Under the pieces are notes generated by a model that worked only from the letters and a program-made list of their open reading frames with translations, ran no database searches and was not told where the DNA came from. Both the position numbers and the translations under genes were made by a program. A DNA stretch of 5,652 nucleotides from an uncultured Alphaproteobacteria bacterium (GTDB lineage: Bacteria; Pseudomonadota; Alphaproteobacteria; UBA2136; UBA6156): contig CALFWJ010000072.1 of the NCBI GenBank assembly GCA_937928525.1, positions 1 through 5,652 of the forward strand, written 5' to 3'. Positions within the stretch are counted from its first letter, which is position 1. The number at the start of each line of letters is the position of its first letter. Positions 1 through 4,671 of this stretch are shown piece by piece.

Positions 1-1279
1 TGCCATAACCACGCTCAATCCGCTCGATGTGGGTGAGGGTGGTGGTACCATTTGCTACCGCGGCGGCAATCAAGTAGCCGAGTCCAGCACGTAAATCTGG
101 CACTTCCATAGGGGTATCGATGGCGTTGAGTTCAGTTTTACCCATAATGAGCGCACTGTGGTCATGGCCGTGGTCGGCGAAGCGGCATTTAGCACCCAAA
201 CACTCTTTGCTGAGTTGAATTTTTGCGCCCAGTTGGTTCAATGCTTTTGTGTAGCCAAAACGGCTTTCATAAACGGTTTCGTGCACGGCACTTATACCTT
301 TGGCTTGGGTCAGAAGCACCGTAAATGGTTGTTGCCAGTCGGTACTGAAGCCGGGGTACACATCGGTTTCTAGCATAATGGGGCTGAGTTCTCGTGCTTG
401 GAAGAACCGAATTTTGTTCTCGGCTAAATACTCAAAGCCGCCACCCACTTGGCGGTAGTAGCTCAGGAAGTTGCCCAGCGTATTGGGGCGGATGCCATCA
501 ACAGTAATGCTGCCGTTTGTTGCACAAGCCAATGCGGCCCAGCTGGCGGCCTCAATGCGGTCGCCAATGGCGTGCATGGTGGTGCCGGTGAGCTCTGGTA
601 CGCCTTCAATTTTAATTTCGCGGTTAGGCGACAAGAAGATAATGGCACCCATAGCCCGCAGCATAGTAATGAGCTCCATAATTTCAGGCTCAATCGCGGC
701 GTTTTTAATAATAGACGTGCCTTCAGCGCGGACAGCTAAAAACAAACAAGTTTCGGTGGCGCCAACGCTTGGGTAATGCAACTGGAACTGCGTGCCCTTA
801 AGGCGTTTACCTTTAGTAGAAGCCACAAAGCAGGTACGTTTAACCGTAATTTCGGCGCCAAACGCCATAGCGGCACTTTCATGAATATCTACCGCGCGTT
901 CACCAATGGCGCAGCCATCAAGGCGGGGGATTTCAGCTTTGCCAAAGTTGTGCAGCAGCACAGGCAACATCAGAATAGGCAGACGGTTACTGCGAGAATC
1001 TGGCGTAGTCACTTTATGCGTTTTCGCGGTGGTGGGGTCAATACGCAGGGTATTGGTGTCGGTCCATTCTACTTTTGCACCAAATGATTTAATCAGGTTG
1101 GCGGTAATATCAACGTCGCCAATAGGGGGCATGTTGGTGAGCGTAGTCGGCGAATTACCAAGGCACGCAGCCACCATGGCTTTGGTGGCAAAGTTTTTGG
1201 CGCCAAAGCACCGAATTTCGCCGTTTACAGGTTGGCCACCGGTAATTTGATACGCATTGTAAGAAGTGTTTTTTGTCAT
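1..1279 (-). CDS. murA: UDP-N-acetylglucosamine 1-carboxyvinyltransferase (MurA family), 3' end beyond window
   Basis: Cytoplasmic enzyme that transfers enolpyruvate from phosphoenolpyruvate to UDP-GlcNAc, the first committed step of peptidoglycan synthesis. I translated 426 codons without a stop; the frame runs off the left edge. Visible motifs: GAKN at 26-29 (the Lys-Asn pair that binds substrate), DGCAIG at 121-126 with the catalytic Cys at 123, SVGATE at 171-176, GDRIE at 239-243, FSTDWQ at 311-316 with the catalytic Asp at 314, DLRAG at 395-399 with the PEP-contacting Arg at 397, and RGYG at the cut end. Only about 20 residues should be missing. Compared with E. coli MurA there is an insertion of roughly 16-17 residues, rich in His (HGHDH near 370-374), just before DLRAG. 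The start is fixed by an in-frame TAA two codons upstream (1283-1285). There is no properly spaced Shine-Dalgarno; see the promoter entry. A MurA paralogue with altered specificity is possible, but all key residues are present. Confidence 0.93.
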   Translation of the reverse strand, partial: MTKNTSYNAYQITGGQPVNGEIRCFGAKNFATKAMVAACLGNSPTTLTNMPPIGDVDITANLIKSFGAKVEWTDTNTLRIDPTTAKTHKVTTPDSRSNRLPILMLPVLLHNFGKAEIPRLDGCAIGERAVDIHESAAMAFGAEITVKRTCFVASTKGKRLKGTQFQLHYPSVGATETCLFLAVRAEGTSIIKNAAIEPEIMELITMLRAMGAIIFLSPNREIKIEGVPELTGTTMHAIGDRIEAASWAALACATNGSITVDGIRPNTLGNFLSYYRQVGGGFEYLAENKIRFFQARELSPIMLETDVYPGFSTDWQQPFTVLLTQAKGISAVHETVYESRFGYTKALNQLGAKIQLSKECLGAKCRFADHGHDHSALIMGKTELNAIDTPMEVPDLRAGLGYLIAAAVANGTTTLTHIERIERGYG

Positions 1280-1285
1280 GCCTTA

Positions 1286-1314
1286 TTTATGGCGGGAAGA
1301 GCGGCTAAAGTCAA
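1286..1314 (-). promoter_or_regulatory. Putative murA promoter, predicting a leaderless mRNA
   Basis: Reading the minus strand, TTGACT (1314-1309) is followed after 17 nt by CATAAA (1291-1286). The -35 matches 5 of 6 consensus bases and the -10 matches 4 of 6. Transcription would begin about 7 nt further on, at or next to the A of the murA ATG (1279). This fits the lack of a usable ribosome binding site, since the only AAGG ends one base before the ATG. The -35 box is one arm of the palindrome at 1308-1324. The leaderless start is inferred. Confidence 0.45.
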
Positions 1315-1324
1315 GGCTTGACTT
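1308..1324. repeat. Perfect 17-bp palindrome AAGTCAAGGCTTGACTT between divergent promoters
   Basis: Two 8-bp arms flank a single central G. Each arm contains TTGACT on its own strand, so the palindrome provides the -35 element of both the murA promoter (minus) and the RNA promoter (plus). It may be only this double -35, or it may also be the operator of a dimeric regulator. Confidence 0.75.
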
Positions 1325-1346
1325 CATTTAGGGCACGCTTTATACT
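1318..1346 (+). promoter_or_regulatory. Strong sigma-70-type promoter of the plus-strand RNA
   Basis: TTGACT (1318-1323), a 17-nt spacer, and TATACT (1341-1346): 5 of 6 matches at each box with ideal spacing. Predicted transcription start is 1351-1353. No sizeable ORF follows on the plus strand before the terminator at 1612-1639, which points to a noncoding or mini-ORF transcript. Confidence 0.7.
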
Positions 1347-1424
1347 TAACAGGTTATCCAAGGAAATATCTTCACTTTTTACCATTCTGGCACCTTGGCC
1401 AGAGAATCTTAGAAGGAATCGCTC

Positions 1425-1454
1425 ATGATGAGTATTATCGCTATCGCTGTTTAA
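1425..1454 (+). CDS. Possible nine-residue ORF inside the plus-strand RNA
   Basis: ATG ATG then seven codons and TAA encode MMSIIAIAV, a very hydrophobic peptide with three Ile. A good ribosome binding site, AGAAGGA (1411-1417), sits 8 nt before the first ATG. The site could be masked, because CCTT at 1393-1396 can pair with AAGG at 1413-1416 as an alternative to the TCTGG/CCAGA hairpin. It resembles an attenuator leader peptide, but no biosynthetic gene follows: the transcript terminates and the next gene faces it. Short ORFs with a nearby purine run also arise by chance. Confidence 0.3.
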   Translation: MMSIIAIAV

Positions 1455-1611
1455 TTGGGTGTTCAACCGGAACCAAAAAGAGCAAAAGCTCGACAGTCAG
1501 GCTGAAAAACACCCCAAATAAATTAAGGTGCAAGTAAGCATTCCACTTCACTGCGTTGGTAGAAGAAGGCGTTCGCGACTTCTTGTTACAAATGTTAATC
1601 TCCTCTAACCG

Positions 1612-1639
1612 AAAAAGCTGCCGTAAAGGCAGCTTTTTT
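1612..1639. terminator. Strong intrinsic terminator, bidirectional
   Basis: Stem GCTGCC (1617-1622) with GGCAGC (1628-1633) and loop GTAAA, flanked by five A on the left and six T on the right, so the T-run exists on both strands. It ends the plus-strand RNA and, on the minus strand, the YdcH-family gene whose stop codon is at 1654-1656. Confidence 0.9.
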
Positions 1640-1653
1640 GCGAGGTAGAAAAT

Positions 1654-1872
1654 TTAATTCATCCTTAATAATTTCACCCGCCGCACGCGCTCTAATTTTT
1701 CTACAATATGAAGTTTTTTGCGTTTGAGTGCCGTTACTTCAGTGGCGTCTACTGCTGGATGTCGCTTAAGGTCTTGCAGTTCTTCTTCTAGCCGTTCATG
1801 CTCACTAAAGAGTGTGTGGTATTGCACATCTTGGTTAATTAAGCGCCGTGAGTAGCGATGATTTTGACTCAT
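1654..1872 (-). CDS. YdcH/DUF465 family small coiled-coil protein
   Basis: A 72-residue, highly charged, probably cytoplasmic protein. The pattern HxxLFxEHxxLEEEL near 19-32, a short variable linker, then LKRKKLHIVEKL at 49-60 is the family layout: two amphipathic helices likely to form an antiparallel hairpin or coiled coil. Length matches the usual 65-80 residues. The molecular role of the family is not established, so none is assigned. The start is supported by the ribosome binding site AAGGGGG (1885-1879), 6 nt before the ATG. The gene appears monocistronic, with its own candidate promoter upstream and a terminator directly downstream, convergent with the plus-strand RNA. Family assignment is from recognised pattern, not a search. 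Confidence 0.75.
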   Translation of the reverse strand: MSQNHRYSRRLINQDVQYHTLFSEHERLEEELQDLKRHPAVDATEVTALKRKKLHIVEKLERVRRVKLLRMN

Positions 1873-1905
1873 AAGTATCCCCCTTATTTGTTAATCGTGG
1901 GTTAA

Positions 1906-1933
1906 ATTATGCGCCTGCTTAAAAATAAGGCAA
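1906..1933 (-). promoter_or_regulatory. Candidate promoter of the YdcH-family gene
   Basis: On the minus strand, TTGCCT (1933-1928), 16-nt spacer, CATAAT (1911-1906). The -10 matches 5 of 6 and the -35 matches 4 of 6. The predicted start near 1899 would give a leader of about 27 nt containing the ribosome binding site. Confidence 0.45.
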
Positions 1934-1973
1934 GTGCTAAAAATGCAAACAACAGCTAAAAAATTGAAACTAA

Positions 1974-2003
1974 ACGCAAAATAAAAAAGTCACATTTTTG
2001 CGT
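1974..2003. repeat. Inverted repeat ACGCAAAA / TTTTGCGT in AT-rich spacer
   Basis: Eight-bp arms at 1974-1981 and 1996-2003 separated by 14 nt, upstream of the YdcH-family promoter. There is no T-run typical of a terminator. It may be a binding site or chance symmetry in AT-rich sequence. The remainder of 1934-2057 shows no gene. Confidence 0.3.
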
Positions 2004-2057
2004 AAATATCACCAAATTTTGCCACACCAAACCTTAACCAATTGAAATTAAAACGCA

Positions 2058-2089
2058 TTAAAGCCCCGCTAAAAATAGCAGGGCTTTAA
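2058..2089. terminator. Terminator-like hairpin after the two-gene small operon
   Basis: TTAAAGCCC (2058-2066) pairs with GGGCTTTAA (2081-2089); after one C-A mismatch GCT pairs with AGC around a six-base loop. It lies 4 nt beyond the stop codon of the 72-aa membrane protein on the minus strand. The T-run on that side is broken, so termination may be partial. Confidence 0.65.
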
Positions 2090-2093
2090 AATA

Positions 2094-2312
2094 TTAAATA
2101 AGAAGGGATAAAAGCTTTAAGAGTGCATAACCTAAGCCAACTAATAAGCTGAGCCCGAGCGCAATAATGACTAAACCACCACCAACAATATAGGTGTAAA
2201 ACTGACGGTGGTACGACTGCACTTCTTTGTCAGCGCCAGTACTTGGCTTAGACTTTTCAATCTCATCCCAATCAGTGATAGATTTAGGTGGGGTAAGGGC
2301 TGTATCAGTCAT
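2094..2312 (-). CDS. Small single-span membrane protein, function unknown
   Basis: Unrecognised 72-residue protein. Residues 1-40 are polar, with two prolines at 8-9, an acidic patch (DWDEIEK, 14-20) and a basic/aromatic stretch before the membrane (YHRQFYTY, 34-41). Residues 42-72 are almost entirely hydrophobic and Gly/Leu rich, enough for one transmembrane helix of about 21 residues plus a hydrophobic tail ending at the C-terminus. No signal-peptide features; a tail-anchored protein with its N-terminus in the cytoplasm is the likely topology. Its ATG overlaps the stop of the preceding 38-codon gene (ATGA), and its ribosome binding site GAGG (2323-2320, 7 nt before the ATG) lies inside that gene, so translation is probably coupled. 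The pair suggests a joint function, but nothing shows which. Confidence 0.7.
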   Translation of the reverse strand: MTDTALTPPKSITDWDEIEKSKPSTGADKEVQSYHRQFYTYIVGGGLVIIALGLSLLVGLGYALLKLLSLLI

Positions 2313-2425
2313 GAGTTTACCTCATCAAATACTTCATTGAGCATATCATCAACGTCTTTACCCGCGGCAACCCTAAGGGCGCCAAACATAAAAGCATAGG
2401 TTTCTAGAATAGACTGTAACATCAT
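2309..2425 (-). CDS. 38-aa acidic protein, first gene of a two-gene operon
   Basis: Unrecognised short gene, supported by context. A strong ribosome binding site AAGGAG (2434-2429) precedes two consecutive ATGs; the second (2422) has better spacing, 6 nt against 3, so the product may be 37 residues. It begins MMLQSILETYAFMFG and is hydrophobic or amphipathic through about residue 21, followed by an acidic tail (KDVDDMLNEVFDEVNS). Seven acidic against two basic residues. Its stop overlaps the start of the 72-aa membrane protein by ATGA. A near-consensus promoter lies 54 nt upstream. A soluble or peripheral partner of the membrane protein is plausible; this is inferred from coupling only. Confidence 0.6.
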   Translation of the reverse strand: MMLQSILETYAFMFGALRVAAGKDVDDMLNEVFDEVNS

Positions 2426-2443
2426 ATTCTCCTTAAAGTGGGG

Positions 2444-2457
2444 GTAACCTAAGTTAC
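2444..2457. repeat. Inverted repeat GTAAC-CTAA-GTTAC in 5' leader
   Basis: Five-bp arms around four bases, between the predicted transcription start (about 2472) and the ribosome binding site of the 38-aa gene. It could form a small hairpin in the leader or serve as an operator. Confidence 0.35.
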
Positions 2458-2478
2458 GTGTTTCTATTTAATAAATAA

Positions 2479-2507
2479 CTTATACGCCACAGAACTTTTA
2501 ATGTCAA
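2479..2507 (-). promoter_or_regulatory. Near-consensus promoter of the 38-aa / 72-aa gene pair
   Basis: On the minus strand: TTGACA (2507-2502), exactly 17 nt, TATAAG (2484-2479). The -35 is perfect and the -10 matches 5 of 6. Predicted start near 2472, leader about 47 nt. Confidence 0.75.
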
Positions 2508-2531
2508 TTATATACAATTTTGGCATATAAA

Positions 2532-2571
2532 AAATAACGCATCTCTCATAAACAAGAAAGATGCGTTATTT
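2532..2571 (-). terminator. Intrinsic terminator of the 39-aa gene
   Basis: A 13-bp perfect stem (2532-2544 with 2559-2571; core AACGCATCT/AGATGCGTT) with a 14-nt loop. On the minus strand the stem runs into a continuous T-run. It lies 9 nt after the stop codon of the 39-aa gene and would also end any read-through transcript from dnaJ. Confidence 0.8.
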
Positions 2572-2580
2572 AGCAAGGGT

Positions 2581-2700
2581 TTACATAAAAACCCAAAGCA
2601 CAAAGCTACCAGTAATAACACTTAGGGTTATTTTACGACGCAGCGTCATGGGTTCGTCATGTATCATATCATCATAGTCAGCTCGGGGAGAAGAGCGCAT
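2581..2700 (-). CDS. 39-aa putative membrane peptide, function unknown
   Basis: Not recognised. It starts MRSSPRADYDDMIHDEP; a basic cluster RRK at 21-23 is followed by ITLSVITGSFVLWVFM (24-39), a short hydrophobic segment that ends the protein and could insert in the inner membrane with the N-terminus in the cytoplasm. A ribosome binding site AAGGA lies 9 nt before the chosen ATG. An in-frame ATG three codons earlier begins inside that site and is less likely. A promoter with a consensus -35 box 48 nt upstream and a strong terminator directly after the stop make this a self-contained transcription unit, which is the main reason to accept it. It could also receive read-through from dnaJ, which has no clear terminator. 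Confidence 0.6.
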   Translation of the reverse strand: MRSSPRADYDDMIHDEPMTLRRKITLSVITGSFVLWVFM

Positions 2701-2747
2701 GAGATTCATCCTTAAATGGTTGAAGATATAACTAAGTCTTATTTCCA

Positions 2748-2776
2748 TATATAATGAGCAACCGTAGGCTTGTCAA
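2748..2776 (-). promoter_or_regulatory. Promoter of the 39-aa gene
   Basis: On the minus strand: TTGACA (2776-2771), 17 nt, TATATA (2753-2748). The -35 is perfect. Predicted start near 2741 gives a leader of about 41 nt. It lies between the dnaJ stop and the 39-aa gene. Confidence 0.65.
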
Positions 2777-2807
2777 CGGCTGTGCACATTATTTTTGGCA
2801 GAATTTT

Positions 2808-3968
2808 TTAAATGCCATCCCAGAACGATTTTAGATGGTCAAAAAAGCTTTTTTCTTGTGGTGTATTTTTAGTTTTGAGGGTGTCGCGCACGCCTTCTAG
2901 GGCGTCTTTTTGTTTACTGGTTAAGCTGTTCGGAATTTCAATGTCTGCGTGCACCATCATGTCACCAAAGGCAGAAGCCGTACGGCTATTTAAGCGTGGC
3001 ATGCCTTTGCCTTTTAATCTGAATCCTTGGTTAGGCTGAGTTCCAGCTGGAATTTTAAGGCGTGAGCGGCCACCATCAGGTGTCGGAATTTCAATCTCGG
3101 TTCCCAGCGCGGCGTCAATCATACCCACAGGAAGAGTAAGGTGTAGGTGGTCGCCATCGCGTTTAAACAGTTTGTGGGGTTTTACGTTAATCATCACGTA
3201 TAAATCACCGGTTTGGCCACCACTACGGCCTGCTTCTCCCTTGCCAGATAAGCGGATGCGTGTGCCCGTGTCAACACCTGCTGGAATATCTACTTTTAGG
3301 TTGCGCGCTTGGTTGGTGCGGCCTTCACCTTTGCAGCTGCGGCATTTGTCTTTAATAATTGTGCCGGCACCATTACAGGTGGGGCAAGTTTGCGTCATGT
3401 TGAAAAACCCTTGAGACACACGCACGGCGCCTTGGCCACCACAAGTACCACATGTTACAGGCTCAGCACCAGCTGCCGCGCCGCTACCCTCACAGGTATC
3501 GCACGCCACAGCAGTAGGGATGGTAAGGTTTTCTTTTTTACCCTTATAGGCTTCCATCAGGTCAATAGTGAGGTTGTATTGTAGGTCGCTGCCACGGTTT
3601 TGTGCGGCGTGGCTGCTCGCGCCACGGCCACCACCACCCATCATGTCGCCAAAGAAGTCAGCGAAAATGTCGTCTACGTTGCCACCAAAACCGCCCCCGA
3701 ACGGATTGCCACCACCTTTGCCAGGGTTACCCCCGCGGGCCGCACCATCTTTAAACGCAGAGTGCCCCATACGGTCGTAAGCAGCACGTTTTTGTGCATC
3801 GCCTAGCACGTCATAAGCTTCATTGAGTTCTTTAAATTTGACCTCCGCCGAGGCATCGTCGGGGTTGCGGTCGGGGTGATATTTCATCGCTTGTTTACGG
3901 AAAGCTTTTTTAAGCGCGGCATCATCCGCACCTTTATCAACACCAAGAGTAGAGTAATAATCTGCCAT
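2808..3968 (-). CDS. dnaJ: Chaperone protein DnaJ (Hsp40, type I)
   Basis: Cytoplasmic co-chaperone that binds unfolded proteins, delivers them to DnaK and stimulates its ATPase. At 386 residues it has full family length and all type I domains. J domain at 3-70 with the essential HPD at 31-33 that contacts DnaK; Gly/Phe-rich linker about 75-118; zinc-binding domain 156-216 with four CxxCxGxG repeats (Cys pairs 156/159, 173/176, 195/198, 209/212); substrate-binding C-terminal beta domains about 220-345; dimerisation tail to 386. The ribosome binding site is weak (AAAGAG, 3 nt before ATG), but the start matches the conserved N-terminus MADYYSTLGV. It follows the iscR-like gene by 56 nt on the same strand with no clear promoter or terminator between, so cotranscription is likely. 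DnaK is not in the window; in many alphaproteobacteria dnaK and dnaJ are adjacent. No good T-tailed terminator follows the stop. Confidence 0.97.
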   Translation of the reverse strand: MADYYSTLGVDKGADDAALKKAFRKQAMKYHPDRNPDDASAEVKFKELNEAYDVLGDAQKRAAYDRMGHSAFKDGAARGGNPGKGGGNPFGGGFGGNVDDIFADFFGDMMGGGGRGASSHAAQNRGSDLQYNLTIDLMEAYKGKKENLTIPTAVACDTCEGSGAAAGAEPVTCGTCGGQGAVRVSQGFFNMTQTCPTCNGAGTIIKDKCRSCKGEGRTNQARNLKVDIPAGVDTGTRIRLSGKGEAGRSGGQTGDLYVMINVKPHKLFKRDGDHLHLTLPVGMIDAALGTEIEIPTPDGGRSRLKIPAGTQPNQGFRLKGKGMPRLNSRTASAFGDMMVHADIEIPNSLTSKQKDALEGVRDTLKTKNTPQEKSFFDHLKSFWDGI

Positions 3969-4023
3969 GCGCTCTTTTTAGCACTATAAAGCTACGAGTG
4001 ACAAGAAAAAAATGAAACTGAAA

Positions 4024-4524
4024 TTAATTTTTTAAAGTCACCATAAGTGAAGGTGTTTGGTGTTCGCTCGGCAAAATACTAAAGCCAGCACCCACACTAC
4101 CATCCATAACCATTTTCAAGGTGACGTTAGCAAAAAAGGCTTCCACATGATAACCAAGCGCAGCCCAAAGCTCGTGTGTGTTGCATTTAACACCGCCAAC
4201 GCAGCCTTTGCCAGTCATGTCGGCGCCAGGTTCGGTGATGCCACAACGGGTCATGTCGGTATTCTCGTCTACAGCACCAATAGCTTCACTCAGGTAGGTT
4301 TGAGCAGGTGTTTTAGCCAAAGAATAACCGCCACCGGGTCCGCGCAAGCTGGTAACAACACCTGCTTTACGCAGTTTAGCAAATAACTGTTCAAGGTAAG
4401 ATAACGAAATGCGTTGGCGCTCAGAAATTTCTGCCAAAGTAACAGGGCGGTTGAGTTCAGCTTCTAGCGTAACGAGGTCCAAGAGAGCCATAACGGCATA
4501 ACGACCTTTGGTACTTAATTGCAT
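4024..4524 (-). CDS. iscR: Rrf2-family Fe-S transcriptional regulator, IscR-like
   Basis: Cytoplasmic DNA-binding regulator, 166 residues. The N-terminus MQLSTKGRYAVMALLDL, the winged helix-turn-helix (about 28-70, recognition region ISLSYLEQLFAKLRKAG and wing RGPGGGY at 61-67) and the tail THELW are typical of IscR. The cluster ligands appear to be Cys94, Cys108, Cys114 and His117. The last three keep IscR spacing (C-x5-C-x2-H), but the gap between the first and second Cys is 13 residues instead of the 5 in E. coli IscR. IscR senses [2Fe-2S] status and usually represses its own operon; a matching half-site lies in this promoter. The ribosome binding site AGGGAG is 9 nt before the ATG. Unlike typical isc/suf loci, the next gene is dnaJ, not a cysteine desulfurase. 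Rrf2 paralogues such as RirA or NsrR also have three Cys, so the symbol is moderately secure. Confidence 0.85.
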   Translation of the reverse strand: MQLSTKGRYAVMALLDLVTLEAELNRPVTLAEISERQRISLSYLEQLFAKLRKAGVVTSLRGPGGGYSLAKTPAQTYLSEAIGAVDENTDMTRCGITEPGADMTGKGCVGGVKCNTHELWAALGYHVEAFFANVTLKMVMDGSVGAGFSILPSEHQTPSLMVTLKN

Positions 4525-4540
4525 TTAAATATTCTCCCTT

Positions 4541-4573
4541 AATAACCCTTTAATTTAGTCAAGAATAGAGTAT
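4541..4573 (-). promoter_or_regulatory. Candidate IscR-type operator in the iscR promoter
   Basis: On the minus strand the stretch contains ATAC, then CTTGACTAAATTAAAGGGTTAT. The half TTGACTAAAT resembles the core of type 1 IscR sites (a GACT-AT-rich-AGTC palindrome); the other half is degenerate. It lies between the -10 box and just past the predicted start, where binding would repress iscR. The assignment rests on motif resemblance recalled from the family. Confidence 0.4.
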
Positions 4574-4590
4574 TTAAGAGCACCTCGCAA
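4562..4590 (-). promoter_or_regulatory. Candidate promoter of iscR (and probably dnaJ)
   Basis: On the minus strand: TTGCGA (4590-4585), 17 nt, TATTCT (4567-4562). Four of six matches in each box, so weak without activation. Predicted start near 4555, about 30 nt before the iscR ATG. The -10 overlaps the candidate IscR site. Confidence 0.45.
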
Positions 4591-4607
4591 TTTAATTTCC
4601 ACAAAAG

Positions 4608-4637
4608 TTGAAATGTGGGTGCCCAATTTGTTATCAT
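4608..4637 (+). promoter_or_regulatory. Candidate promoter of the alpha/beta hydrolase
   Basis: TTGAAA (4608-4613), 18 nt, TATCAT (4632-4637): 5 of 6 matches in each box. The predicted start near 4644 leaves about 27 nt before the ATG at 4672 and lies downstream of the alternative starts at 4615 and 4636, which supports the shorter protein. Confidence 0.5.
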
Positions 4638-4671
4638 GCCCGTTCAACAACTTAAGATTGCACAATTTTTT

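Larger units (their letters stand above)
1352..1639 (+). ncRNA. Probable structured RNA of about 288 nt, family not recognised
   Basis: A strong promoter upstream and a strong intrinsic terminator at the end define the transcript. Its predicted 5' bases GGTTA (1352-1356) pair with TAACC (1606-1610) directly before the terminator, and AGGA (1361-1364) continues with TCCT (1601-1604), giving a closing helix. Inside are hairpins TCTGG/CCAGA (1386-1390 with 1399-1403), GGGTGTT/AACACCC (1457-1463 with 1508-1514, enclosing GAGC-AAAA-GCTC at 1480-1491), GGTG-c-AAGT/ACTT-CACT (1527-1552) and AAGAAG/CTTCTT (1563-1568 with 1579-1584, stem extended by GTA/TAC at 1559-1561 and 1587-1589). I looked for landmarks of tmRNA (tRNA-like end, tag ending in Ala-Ala), RNase P RNA and SRP RNA and found none; it is also longer than usual 6S RNA. 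It could be a regulatory RNA, or the mRNA of the mini-ORF at 1425-1454. This entry accounts for the gene-free stretch 1280-1653. Confidence 0.55.

Noticed and set aside
158..1250. Several plus-strand and one other minus-strand open frame inside the murA region
   Set aside because: They overlap the MurA frame, which carries all the family motifs; their translations show no family features.
1352..1639. tmRNA, RNase P RNA, SRP RNA or 6S RNA
   Set aside because: No tRNA-like acceptor end or tag sequence, no conserved RNase P or SRP core motifs, and the length exceeds typical 6S RNA. Identity left open.
1538..1654. Plus-strand open frame reading ALVEEGVRDFLLQMLISSN, protein-like in composition
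   Set aside because: It has no start codon with a ribosome binding site, begins right after a stop and runs through the terminator hairpin. The same bases form a good hairpin (1559-1589). It could be a gene remnant, but nothing independent supports that.
2785..2812. Hairpin GGCA...TGCC just after the dnaJ stop as a terminator
   Set aside because: Only four pairs and no T-run on the minus strand; the effective terminator for read-through is more likely at 2532-2571.
3172..3806. Plus-strand open frames opposite dnaJ, Pro- and Ala-rich
   Set aside because: Composition is the complement of the Gly-rich and Cys-repeat coding of dnaJ; no ribosome binding sites or motifs.
4615..4671. Longer start (GTG 4615 or ATG 4636) for the alpha/beta hydrolase
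   Set aside because: The extra residues lie before the conserved family N-terminus, and both starts precede the predicted transcription start.
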